This document shows positions 32,923-40,897 of a stretch of 64,000 bases of DNA, in pieces. The position numbers and the translations under genes are program-made. The DNA lies in assembly GCF_023634765.1 (NCBI RefSeq), contig NZ_JAMLFX010000010.1, positions 19,895 through 83,894 on the forward strand. The letters run 5' to 3'. A model generated the notes under the pieces. The model had not been told where the DNA came from. It made no database searches and was given only the letters and a program-made list of their open reading frames with translations. Position 1 is the first letter of the stretch, and each line of letters opens with the position of its first letter. Source of the stretch: Pseudomonas sp. AKS31. GTDB lineage: Bacteria > Pseudomonadota > Gammaproteobacteria > Pseudomonadales > Pseudomonadaceae.

Positions 32923-34296
32923 ATGGTTCGCACTTCAAGATTGACCAAGGCTTCGCTAGGGCTGGTATTGGGCCTGGCCGCCGGCACCGCTCTGGCCGCC
33001 ATCACCCCGCAACAAGCCGAACAACTGAAAACCACCCTGACCCCCATGGGCGCCGAGCGCGCCGGCAACGCCGCCGGCACCATCCCTGCGTGGACCGGTG
33101 GCATCACTCAAGCCCCGGCCGGTTACAAACCGGGTCAGCATCACCCGGATCCTTTTGCTGCAGACAAACCGCTGTTCACCATCACCAAAGCCAATCTCGA
33201 CCAGTACAAAGGGCACCTCAGCCCCGGCCAGATCGCGCTGTTCAACAGCTACCCCGACACCTTCCAGATGCCGGTCTATCCGTCCCGCCGCTCCGGCTCG
33301 GCGCCGCAATGGCTGTATGACAACACTCTCAAGAATGCGACCTCGGCCAAATTGCTCGAAGGCGGCAGCGGCTTCTCGGATGCCTACGGCGGCGTACCGT
33401 TCCCGGTGCCCAAGGACGGCGTTGAAGTGTTGTGGAACCACATCACTCGCTATCGCGGCATCTACGTCGTGCGCCGCGCCTCCGAGGCGCCGGTGCAGCG
33501 CAACGGCAGCTTCGCGCTGGTGACGTCGCAGCAGGAAGCGCTGTTCAACTTCTACCGCCCGAACGGCCAGTTCGCCGATCTGAAAAACATCCTGTTCTAC
33601 TACCTCGCCTTCGTGAAAAGCCCAGCGCGCCTGGCCGGCGGGGCTGCACTCGTGCACGAAACCCTCGATCAGCTCAAGGACGCGCGCCAGGCCTGGATCT
33701 ACGATGCCGGCCAACGCCGCGTACGCCGTGCACCGAACCTTGCCTACGACACACCAATCGCATCCTCCGATGGCCTGCGCACCGCCGATGACACTGACCT
33801 GTTCAACGGCTCACCGGACCGCTACGAGTGGAAGCTCAAGGGCAAACAGGAAATCTACATCCCCTATAACAACTACAAAGTCAGCAGCCCCGACGTGAAG
33901 TACGCGCAACTGCTCACCCCGGGCCACCTCAACCCGCAATACACCCGCTACGAGCTGCACCGGGTCTGGGTGGTCGAAGGCAACCTGAAACCGGGCGCAC
34001 GGCACATCTACTCCAAACGTGTACTGTTTCTCGATGAAGACAGCTGGGGCGCCGCGCTGGTTGATCAATACGATGGGCGAGGGGAGTTGTGGCGGGTGTC
34101 GATGGCCTACCTGAAAAACTTCTACGACCTGCCGACGACGTGGAGTGCGCTGGATGTTTTCCACGATTTGCAGGCGCGCCGCTACTACGTGCAGAACCTT
34201 GATAACGAAGAAGCGGAGACAGTCGATTTCGCTCAACCGGTGCCGGAGGATGCGTACTTCATGCCGTCGGCGTTGCGCCAGCGTGGGACTCGTTAA
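32923..34296 (+). CDS. DUF1329 domain periplasmic/outer-membrane-associated protein
   Basis: A 457-residue exported protein; the ATG at 32923 follows GGAG. The signal peptide LGLVLGLAAGTALAA is followed by ITPQQAEQLKTTLTPMGAER and AGNAAGTIPAWTGGI, the typical DUF1329 opening. LDQYKGHLSPGQIALFNSYP and YELHRVWVVEGNLKPGARH with IYSKRVLFLDEDSWGAALVD are later family blocks. The fold is LolA/LolB-like (half-barrel), so lipid binding is plausible. Known context: DUF1302-DUF1329 pairs. It ends the ether-lipid-like block, 89 bp before the fitA start. Confidence 0.9.
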   Translation: MVRTSRLTKASLGLVLGLAAGTALAAITPQQAEQLKTTLTPMGAERAGNAAGTIPAWTGGITQAPAGYKPGQHHPDPFAADKPLFTITKANLDQYKGHLSPGQIALFNSYPDTFQMPVYPSRRSGSAPQWLYDNTLKNATSAKLLEGGSGFSDAYGGVPFPVPKDGVEVLWNHITRYRGIYVVRRASEAPVQRNGSFALVTSQQEALFNFYRPNGQFADLKNILFYYLAFVKSPARLAGGAALVHETLDQLKDARQAWIYDAGQRRVRRAPNLAYDTPIASSDGLRTADDTDLFNGSPDRYEWKLKGKQEIYIPYNNYKVSSPDVKYAQLLTPGHLNPQYTRYELHRVWVVEGNLKPGARHIYSKRVLFLDEDSWGAALVDQYDGRGELWRVSMAYLKNFYDLPTTWSALDVFHDLQARRYYVQNLDNEEAETVDFAQPVPEDAYFMPSALRQRGTR

Positions 34297-34348
34297 GCGG
34301 GATACCGTTCGTAAAGTCGCCGAGTTTTGATAGTTGAAGATGTGCTAG

Positions 34349-34378
34349 CCTGCAATCAGTGATTTCATTGATTGCAGG
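34349..34378. promoter_or_regulatory. inverted repeat covering the fitA ribosome site
   Basis: Perfect 10-bp arms CCTGCAATCA (34349-34358) and TGATTGCAGG (34369-34378) around a 10-bp centre. The right arm runs into the AGGGGG ribosome-binding sequence of the antitoxin gene. RHH/PIN operons are normally self-repressed at such repeats, so it is a good candidate for FitAB binding. The same hairpin in RNA could mask the ribosome site. Confidence 0.72.
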
Positions 34379-34385
34379 GGGCGTC

Positions 34386-34631
34386 GTGGCCAGCATTACA
34401 ATTCGAAACCTTGATGAAAAGCTCAAGGAACAGCTACGCATCACCGCGGCTCACAATGGGCATTCCATGGAGGAAGAAGCTCGACTCATTTTAGGCAGGG
34501 CTCTGACGACGGTTGACCGTGCCGGTGGTCTCGGCAGCCGAATCCGCAACAGATTCAGTGCTGTCGGCGGAATAGACCTCGATTTGCCGGAGCGTTCAGA
34601 GAAAGCCACTGCGGTGGATTTCTCTGAATGA
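34386..34631 (+). CDS. fitA: FitA-like ribbon-helix-helix antitoxin
   Basis: An 81-residue protein beginning at GTG 34386, with AGGGGG five bases ahead. ASITIRNLDEKLKEQLRIT then AAHNGHSMEEEARLILGRAL is the FitA/VapB ribbon-helix-helix DNA-binding fold. The C-terminal part GGIDLDLPERSEKA is the flexible toxin-binding tail. It overlaps the toxin gene by 4 bp (ATGA). Expected role: neutralise the PIN nuclease and repress the operon. Confidence 0.87.
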   Translation: MASITIRNLDEKLKEQLRITAAHNGHSMEEEARLILGRALTTVDRAGGLGSRIRNRFSAVGGIDLDLPERSEKATAVDFSE

Positions 34632-35047
34632 TAGTGCTTGATACCAACGTTCTATCAGAGTTCATGCGAATCGAGCCTGAGACCCGGGTGCTCGCCTGGG
34701 TTGATGCACAGCCTGCGTTGGAACTGGCTGTGAGTGCCGTGACCGTGGCAGAAATACTCCACGGCATCGCACGGCTGCCTTCCGGTAAGCGCAAACAGAA
34801 ACTTGAGGCTCATGCCATGGCGATGTTCGAAGAGGACTTCGCCGGGCGCATTTTTCCGTTCGATGCTCATGCCGCTGTCGAATACGCAACGCTGGTCGCT
34901 GAGTGCGAGTCGAAGGGCCGTGCGGCTTCGATGGCTGATGCGCAAATTGCTGCTATCTGCCGAACGCATGGTGTTCCCATAGCCACCCGTAACGTGAAGG
35001 ATTTTCAGTTCAGTGGTGTCGAGGTGATTAATCCTTGGCAGAGCTGA
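34628..35047 (+). CDS. fitB: FitB-like PIN-domain toxin (VapC family)
   Basis: A 139-residue PIN nuclease. Acidic residues sit at the usual places: MIVLDTNVLSE (Asp5), EILHGIARLP (Glu in the second helix), SMADAQIAA (Asp) and the trailing THGVPIATRNVKDF. These are the Mg-binding residues of VapC-type ribonucleases, which cut RNA when freed from the antitoxin. Codon use and base composition seem less GC-biased than in the metabolic genes around, which fits acquisition. Confidence 0.9.
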   Translation: MIVLDTNVLSEFMRIEPETRVLAWVDAQPALELAVSAVTVAEILHGIARLPSGKRKQKLEAHAMAMFEEDFAGRIFPFDAHAAVEYATLVAECESKGRAASMADAQIAAICRTHGVPIATRNVKDFQFSGVEVINPWQS

Positions 35048-35089
35048 GTCACTTCATAGTTAACAAAATCATAAGAAAAAGGTGATCGC

Positions 35090-35521
35090 ATGAAGCGTAA
35101 AAAGGTTGAAGCCAGCAGGCTGGACTCCTTTATGGTTGATGATTTTCCCGTTCTTGACGTTCTAGCGAACCCGATAAAAAACGACAATGACTTGCAAGTG
35201 CGAATGGCCCTGATTGATGAGCTTTATTCCCACGCGAACACCGAGGATCATGCTGCGGCACGGTTTGCGGAGTTTGTGGCTGATCGGGTTTATGAGTACG
35301 AAAATGAAACGGTGTTGATTGCTTATTCGTCCCAATCTGAAGCGCTGGCGTTTCTGCTGTCGGAAAGAGGCGTTAAACAGAAGGACTTGTCTGAGATCGC
35401 AACTCAGAGTGCTGTTTCAGAGATATTGAATAACAAGCGAAAAATGACCGTTGCCCAGATAAAGGGATTCGCTGAGTTCTTTAAAGTGCCGGTCGAGTTT
35501 TTTATGCACGGTGTGGTTTGA
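35090..35521 (+). CDS. HigA-type helix-turn-helix antitoxin without HigB partner
   Basis: A 143-residue protein. The C-terminal 70 residues are a lambda-repressor-like helix-turn-helix: ALAFLLSERGVKQKDLSEIA then QSAVSEILNNKRKMTVAQIK, as in YgjM/HigA (COG5499). The N-terminal part is helical (FAEFVADRVYEYE). HigB-type toxins lie just upstream of such genes, but here the preceding gene is the PIN toxin and only 42 bp separate them. It is either an orphan antitoxin or a remnant. AAAAAGGTGATCGCATG supplies a fair ribosome site. AT-rich relative to the window. Confidence 0.8.
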   Translation: MKRKKVEASRLDSFMVDDFPVLDVLANPIKNDNDLQVRMALIDELYSHANTEDHAAARFAEFVADRVYEYENETVLIAYSSQSEALAFLLSERGVKQKDLSEIATQSAVSEILNNKRKMTVAQIKGFAEFFKVPVEFFMHGVV

Positions 35522-35546
35522 CGTGAAGCGGTGAAAGGCCATAACA

Positions 35547-35641
35547 CAATCGCGGGCAAGCCCGCTCCCACACGTCATGAGTCGAACACAACATCTGTGA
35601 ACGACTCCAAACCCTGTGGGAGCGGGCTTGCCCGCGATTGG
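35547..35641. repeat. REP pair, 'GGGAGCGGGCTTGCCCGCGATTG' type
   Basis: Inverted copies CAATCGCGGGCAAGCCCGCT (35547 on) and its complement ending at 35641 around a 40-bp centre. Lies between the HigA-like gene and the convergent chemoreceptor gene. Confidence 0.93.
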
Positions 35642-35667
35642 TTTTTTGCTTCAGCGCGAGATCAAGA

Positions 35668-37587
35668 TCAAACGCGGAAGTGGCTGACCATCTGCTGCAA
35701 CTGACCACCCAGACGCGCCAGTTCAACACTCGACGCGGCGGTCTCGTCGCTCGCTGCGGCGGTCTGTTCCGACACGTCGCGTACGTTGATGATGCTGCGG
35801 CTGATCTCTTCAGCCACTGCACTTTGCTGTTCAGCCGCCGCAGCGATCTGCTGGTTCATCGACTGAATATTCGACACCGTACGGGTGATGTTTTCCAGCG
35901 ATGCACCGGCCTTGCGGGTCAGGGCGACGCTGCTGTCGGTCAGGGCGCGGCTGTTGCTCATCACCGCCGAAACCTGCTGGGTGCCGTTCTGCAGACCGGC
36001 GACCAGGCCTTCGATTTCTTCGGTGGATTTCTGTGTGCGCTGAGCCAGGCCACGAACTTCATCAGCGACCACGGCAAAACCACGACCGGCTTCACCGGCA
36101 CGGGCGGCTTCGATCGCGGCGTTGAGGGCGAGCAGGTTGGTTTGTTCGGCCACGGCTTTGATGACGTCCATCACGCTGCCGATCTTGTCGCTTTCCTGTT
36201 GCAACACGCTCATGGCTTCGGTCGAACGCACCACTTCGCTGGCCAGACGCTCGATCTGCGCAATGGCTTCGTTGACCACTTTGTCGCCTTCACGGGCTTC
36301 GCCGTCAGCGGCGGCAGCGGCTTGCGAGGCTTCTTCGGCGTTGCGCGCGACTTCCTGCACGGTGGCGGTCATCTCGTGCATGGCGGTGGCGACCTGATCG
36401 GTCTCGACCTTCTGGCTGTTCACGCCGGCGCTGGTCTGCTCGGTCACGGCCGAGAGTTCTTCGGCGGCGCTGGCGATCTGGGTCACGCCGTCGCGGATGC
36501 CGCTGATCAAGTCGCGCAGGGTTACGCCCATGCGCGCGATGCCTTGTTGCAGCACGCCGAGTTCGTCGCGGCGGGTGACGGTGACGTTCTGGGTCAGGTC
36601 GCCGCTGGCAATGCGTTCGACCACGGCCAGGGTTTCTTGCAGCGGACGGGTGATCTGACGGGTGATGATCACCGCAGCAATCACGCCGACCAACAGCGCC
36701 AGCAGGGTGCTGATCAACTGGAAGGTGCGTGCCTGGGCGCTTTCAGCGTCACGGCGATCGAGCTGGATCTGATACAGCTGCTCGCTCAGGGCGACGATGG
36801 TGCTGCCCTGGTCGGTCATTTCCTTACGCGCCTGCACAGCATCGGTGTTGGCGTTCTTGTACGCCATCAACGCACTGCGATAGCTGGTCAACGCGGATTC
36901 CAATTGGCGCAAGGCATCTTGCTGCGTCGCAGCAAATTGCGCATTCAAAGACTTGAGGCTGGCGATGGCCGCGTCGATCTGGCGGACGGCTTTCTGCTCG
37001 GTTTCGGCGTTGCTGGTGGCGGTGTAGCCGCGCACTTCGTAGCGCGCGAGGATGAACGCTTCCTTGGCGGCGGTGATCGCCTGGAACTGTTCGAAACGCT
37101 GCTCGCTCATGTCCATCTGCTGCACGCGTTTGCTGATCGATTCGATCTGGTTGTACGCGGTCTCGGCACTCACGCTCATGCTGTCGCGGGCGCTGTTGCC
37201 GGTGCGATAGGCGTTGCGCATTTTGTTCAGCGAGGTCTGGTATTCAGCGATGGTCGCTGCCTGCTCCTTGAGCAGTTTGACGTTTTCCGGGCTCTTGAAA
37301 CTGTTGATCAGCTTCTGCTGTTGCGCGGCGAAGCTTTCAAGGGTGGTTTGCACGTTCTGCGCGGCGGTTTCATCGCCATTGGTCAGCATGTATTGCAGGC
37401 GCACCACGCGCAGTTTGGTCAAACCCGCATTGAGCTGGGTGATGTCGCTCATCCAGTTGCTGCGGTCGATCAGGCCACCGAGGCTGGTCCAGCCCGTCAG
37501 GGCCAATACGCAGGTCAGGGCCAGCACGAGGCCGAAGCCCAGGCCCAATTTCATGTTCACGCTGATGTTGCCGAACCAGCTATTCAT
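35668..37587 (-). CDS. methyl-accepting chemotaxis protein, helical (HBM-like) periplasmic sensor
   Basis: A 639-residue chemoreceptor. The ATG at 37587 has GGAGG upstream; the longer frame is rejected. TM1 is near residues 11-34 (LGLGFGLVLALTCVLALTGW), then about 240 residues of all-helical periplasmic domain, whose size suits the HBM (helical bimodular) ligand domain. TM2 is near 285-307, followed by HAMP (ITRPLQETLAVVERIASGDL) and the signalling domain with the invariant hairpin tip EQTNLLALNAAIEAARAGE. No C-terminal CheR-binding pentapeptide is seen. Ligands of HBM receptors include TCA-cycle acids and polyamines; this one is not assigned. Confidence 0.9.
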   Translation of the reverse strand: MNSWFGNISVNMKLGLGFGLVLALTCVLALTGWTSLGGLIDRSNWMSDITQLNAGLTKLRVVRLQYMLTNGDETAAQNVQTTLESFAAQQQKLINSFKSPENVKLLKEQAATIAEYQTSLNKMRNAYRTGNSARDSMSVSAETAYNQIESISKRVQQMDMSEQRFEQFQAITAAKEAFILARYEVRGYTATSNAETEQKAVRQIDAAIASLKSLNAQFAATQQDALRQLESALTSYRSALMAYKNANTDAVQARKEMTDQGSTIVALSEQLYQIQLDRRDAESAQARTFQLISTLLALLVGVIAAVIITRQITRPLQETLAVVERIASGDLTQNVTVTRRDELGVLQQGIARMGVTLRDLISGIRDGVTQIASAAEELSAVTEQTSAGVNSQKVETDQVATAMHEMTATVQEVARNAEEASQAAAAADGEAREGDKVVNEAIAQIERLASEVVRSTEAMSVLQQESDKIGSVMDVIKAVAEQTNLLALNAAIEAARAGEAGRGFAVVADEVRGLAQRTQKSTEEIEGLVAGLQNGTQQVSAVMSNSRALTDSSVALTRKAGASLENITRTVSNIQSMNQQIAAAAEQQSAVAEEISRSIINVRDVSEQTAAASDETAASSVELARLGGQLQQMVSHFRV

Positions 37588-37838
37588 CAAAAATCCTCCA
37601 GAAACGTTGGGTTTCTTGTCGTCGGTTAGGCTGGAAGATTGTTGTTTTTTTGAGCCAGCAAGGGTGTTAGCAGGTCTGTATCGGCCGCATTTCCCAGAGC
37701 TGAAAGGATTTTGTCCTACGGAATTTGTAACAACGGATCCCAAGACTTTTTTCACATGGGTTTCACTGGCTGCCCACGCCCGTCTCTGTACTTTCGCCGC
37801 ATCGAATGACCTGTGAAGCAACGTGGCGAGGCGTTTTT

Positions 37839-38510
37839 GTGGAATTGAGACTGAGTCTGTTCGGCGTCAAACGCTCGATCGACCTGAGCGGTCTGGCGCG
37901 GTTTCGCAACACCTGGGTGGTGTTGGCCGCTTCGATTCTGGTGCTCCCTTTGACTCTGTGGTTGCTGGCGCCGGCGGCGGTGCCGGACCTGGCCCACGGC
38001 AATGTCGCCGGTGCGCAAGCGTTGGCGGCGGGGTGGGCCAAGGGCGAGATGATCGTGCTGGTGCGGCACGTTGAGCGTTGCGATCACTCCCGGGCTGCGT
38101 GCCTGAGTGGCAATGACGGCATCACCGATCGCTCGCGCAGTGTCGCGGTGGCGGTCGGTGCGCGGTTCGAGCAACTGGGCCTGGACAACGCCGACATCTA
38201 TAACAGCCCGTCGATGCGCACGGTGCAGACCGCCGGTTACATGTTCAACCATGCCGCCAGTGGCGACGACTGGTTGATCAATTGCCGGGGGCGCATGTTG
38301 CAGGATGCGCTGACCCACAAGATCCCGGGGCGCAACCTGATTCTGGTGACCCACAGCGAGTGCATGGCGCAAATCGAGAAAGACCTCAACGTATCGACTT
38401 CAAACGCGGGTTACGGCTCGTCGTTGTTCGTCTCTGCTGCCAGCCCGGCGGCTCCCAAGATGCTCGGCTTTATTGAAGCCTCCGACTGGCGCACGGTGAA
38501 CACCCGATGA
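37839..38510 (+). CDS. membrane-anchored histidine phosphatase family protein
   Basis: A 223-residue protein. GTG at 37839 follows GAGG by seven bases and is preferred to the in-frame ATG at 37806. One hydrophobic segment near residues 27-46 (TWVVLAASILVLPLTLWLL) anchors it, with the catalytic domain outside. EMIVLVRHVERCDHS is the RHxxR-type phosphohistidine loop, and LVTHSECMAQ carries the second catalytic His. The substrate is unknown. It overlaps the PAP2 gene by 4 bp, so the two phosphatases probably act together on a lipid-linked or envelope phosphate. Confidence 0.83.
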   Translation: MELRLSLFGVKRSIDLSGLARFRNTWVVLAASILVLPLTLWLLAPAAVPDLAHGNVAGAQALAAGWAKGEMIVLVRHVERCDHSRAACLSGNDGITDRSRSVAVAVGARFEQLGLDNADIYNSPSMRTVQTAGYMFNHAASGDDWLINCRGRMLQDALTHKIPGRNLILVTHSECMAQIEKDLNVSTSNAGYGSSLFVSAASPAAPKMLGFIEASDWRTVNTR

Positions 38511-39322
38511 AATCCCGCTTCTACGTTTACAACGTTGGTATTCCGCTGGTCTGTGCGGCGCTGGTGTTCCTGATGTTCGACATGACCAAAATCGACATCG
38601 CCTTCAGCAACCTGCTGTTCGATCCGCTGACACAAACCTTCCCGATCGACAAAATCCACTTCTTCGAAAAACTCACGCACAAATGGGCGCGGATCATTCC
38701 CAACTGGACGGCGGAAATCGCCCTGATCGGCGCGCTGCTGTCGGTGGTCTGGCCGTTGGTCAATCCGCACAAGCGTCCGCGCCTCGGCGCAATGCTGGAG
38801 CGCAGCAAAGTCGCGCCTGTGCTGCGATTTGCCGCTGATCATCGTAGGGACTTTCTGTTTGTGGTGGTCGCATTTGCCGTTTGCACCGGGGTGATTCACT
38901 TCCTCAAATCCCACACCAGCGTTTACTGCCCGATCGAAACCACGCTGTACGGCGGGAAAATGGCCCACATCGAGTGGTACAGCAATTTTCAACTGTTTCA
39001 TGAAGCCGGCAGTGGCCGTTGCTGGCCGGGTGGCCATGCGTCGGGCGGCTTCACCATGCTGGCACTGTATTTCGTAGCTAGGCGCTATCAATGGCGTTTT
39101 TCCAGTGCCATCTTGTGGGGCTCGCTGCTGCTGGGATTGGTTTACGGCACTACTCGCGTGCTGCAGGGCTGGCATTACATGTCCCACACGTTCTGGGCCG
39201 GGATCTTTGTCTGGCTGGCGTGTTTGCTGACGGCGCTGGCGTTCTACGGGCGGGCGCGGCTGGATTTGCCGGTGCTGGGCAAGCGTGAGCAGAAAGCTTT
39301 CAGTGCTGAAGTCTCTATCTGA
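38507..39322 (+). CDS. PAP2-superfamily membrane phosphatase with unusual motifs
   Basis: A 271-residue membrane protein with five to six hydrophobic segments. The three PAP2 motifs are recognisable but altered: LKSHTSVYCP (Cys for Arg in KX6RP), CWPGGHASGGF (Gly for Ser in PSGH) and TTRVLQGWHYMSHTFW (His for Asp after the catalytic His). The core His residues and the motif-3 Arg remain. Such enzymes dephosphorylate lipid A, PG-phosphate or undecaprenyl-PP at the periplasmic face. It shares an operon with the histidine phosphatase and is convergent with an ArnT-like gene, suggesting an envelope-modification module. Confidence 0.84.
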   Translation: MKSRFYVYNVGIPLVCAALVFLMFDMTKIDIAFSNLLFDPLTQTFPIDKIHFFEKLTHKWARIIPNWTAEIALIGALLSVVWPLVNPHKRPRLGAMLERSKVAPVLRFAADHRRDFLFVVVAFAVCTGVIHFLKSHTSVYCPIETTLYGGKMAHIEWYSNFQLFHEAGSGRCWPGGHASGGFTMLALYFVARRYQWRFSSAILWGSLLLGLVYGTTRVLQGWHYMSHTFWAGIFVWLACLLTALAFYGRARLDLPVLGKREQKAFSAEVSI

Positions 39323-39340
39323 GCCCGTTCGGATCAAATG

Positions 39341-39371
39341 AAAAACCCGCCAATCATCGGCGGGTTTTTTT
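39341..39371. terminator. bidirectional intrinsic terminator
   Basis: AAAAACCCGCC-AATCAT-CGGCGGGTTTTTTT hairpin, flanked by A and T tracts, between the convergent PAP2 and ArnT-like genes. It can stop both transcripts. Confidence 0.95.
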
Positions 39372-39389
39372 ATGGGGCTGCGCAGGCCC

Positions 39390-40829
39390 TCAATAGCCGA
39401 CGAAGTAATACGCCTGTCGTCCGACCATCATTGTCTTGAGCACTTTCAGTGGGGCGGTGGGTTCGCTGTCGCCGGCCATCACCACGACATGCGAGGGTGA
39501 TGCCGCGAGAAAATCTCGCAACTGCGCGTCGGTATCCAAGCCTTTGAGCACTTGCTGGGTATAGAAGACCGTAGCGCCACCGACCCGCTCATTGGCCTGA
39601 AACAGCGCGACTTGATGCCCGGCGGTTTGCAGCGTCTGAATCTCTGCACTCAACGGCAGGAACGAAAGCTTTTTGTCGGCATGAGGCAATGCCCACTGCG
39701 CGGCGGCGAGGTAACTGCCGATCACCAGCGTGAGCACACCGACTGCCAGTGTCTGACGCTGCCGGGCGATTCGGCCTACGAATCCATTACCGGATTCATA
39801 CTGCTTCAAGCGCTCGAACAGCACGCCCGCATACTCTGCTGCGATCACCGCAGCGGCGGGTGTCATCGACATCAGGTACACCGTGCGTTTGCTCGACGCC
39901 AACGTCAGCATGATGAACTGCGCCACGATCCACAGGCTGAAAAACAGCAGGTAACGGTCGGCCTTCAATTGTTTGCGGAAATGCCAGAGCCCCAGGTACA
40001 CCAGAATGTTCCACGGCAAAAAGGCTTCCGGCAGTTTGGCGAGGTAGTAATAGAACGGTTCGTAGTGCCCGGCCTCGACGAACGAACCGCTGAAGCGCCC
40101 GACGCTGTTGGTCAGCAGCACCTCTTTGACGGCTTGTTCGCCGCCGTGCTGGTAGAGGATGACGAGCCAGATCAGCAGCGGGATCAAACCGAGCATGGTG
40201 AGTAAACCGGGTCGCAACCAATCTGCGATTTTCAGGCGTTTGTCCATCAGGCTGTCAGCCAGCAGATAAGCAAAAATCACCACCCCCGGCATGGCCAGCC
40301 CCAGCACGCCTTTGCTCAACGTGGCGATGGCAATCCCGAAGACAAACAACAGCGAGTTGCCCGGCGTCGATGCCCGTTGCGCCTGGAAAAAGGCCAGCAG
40401 CGCTGTGCTCACGCCGAGTGCGAGCAGCGCGTCCTCGCCGACGCCGCGCACATTGCTCCAGTAACTGGCCATGGTCGCGAGAAGAATGCCGGCGGTCCAG
40501 GCGACCATTTTCGGTCGTCCAAACCGGCGCATCATCCCGTACAACACCATCACGCTGAGCAACCCGGCAACCGCCGATGCCAGCCGCACGGCCCACGGTG
40601 AAACGCCGAACACGCGCATCGCACCCGCATCCAGCCACAGGCTCAGCGGTGGTTTTTCCAGAAACGGTTCGCCGAACAAACGAGGTGTCACCCAGTCGTC
40701 GTCCAGGTGCATCTCCATGGCGATCCCGGCGACGCGGGCTTCGGTGGAACCTTGCAATTGATGGCCACCCAGCGCGAAGAAAAACAACAGGGCGGCAAGC
40801 AGAAACAGCGAAGTGACGGCACGCGACAT
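39390..40829 (-). CDS. ArnT-like GT-C glycosyltransferase (lipid-linked sugar donor)
   Basis: A 479-residue multi-pass membrane protein from ATG 40829, where the first helix starts (SLFLLAALLFFFALGG). The family region is seen in STEARVAGIAMEMHLDDDW with TPRLFGEPFLEKPPLSLWL: the acidic Glu after the first helix and the EKPPL loop of ArnT/PMT enzymes. About 11 further hydrophobic segments follow, then a C-terminal soluble part. ArnT moves aminoarabinose from undecaprenyl phosphate to lipid A. This homologue may use another sugar. No arn genes are nearby, so identity with ArnT itself is unlikely. Confidence 0.86.
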   Translation of the reverse strand: MSRAVTSLFLLAALLFFFALGGHQLQGSTEARVAGIAMEMHLDDDWVTPRLFGEPFLEKPPLSLWLDAGAMRVFGVSPWAVRLASAVAGLLSVMVLYGMMRRFGRPKMVAWTAGILLATMASYWSNVRGVGEDALLALGVSTALLAFFQAQRASTPGNSLLFVFGIAIATLSKGVLGLAMPGVVIFAYLLADSLMDKRLKIADWLRPGLLTMLGLIPLLIWLVILYQHGGEQAVKEVLLTNSVGRFSGSFVEAGHYEPFYYYLAKLPEAFLPWNILVYLGLWHFRKQLKADRYLLFFSLWIVAQFIMLTLASSKRTVYLMSMTPAAAVIAAEYAGVLFERLKQYESGNGFVGRIARQRQTLAVGVLTLVIGSYLAAAQWALPHADKKLSFLPLSAEIQTLQTAGHQVALFQANERVGGATVFYTQQVLKGLDTDAQLRDFLAASPSHVVVMAGDSEPTAPLKVLKTMMVGRQAYYFVGY

Positions 40830-40897
40830 AATGATCAGGCAACCGGAAGGGGCGGGAGACCTGAGCATACGTCGGCAATCCTGAACAAATTGTGAAG

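Noticed and set aside
35048..35089. Hidden HigB toxin gene before the HigA-like gene
   Set aside because: Only 42 bp lie between fitB and this gene, too short for a HigB of about 90-100 residues.
39390..40829. True ArnT (aminoarabinose transferase)
   Set aside because: No arnBCADEF genes nearby and the protein is shorter than ArnT (about 550 residues); only family-level similarity is claimed.
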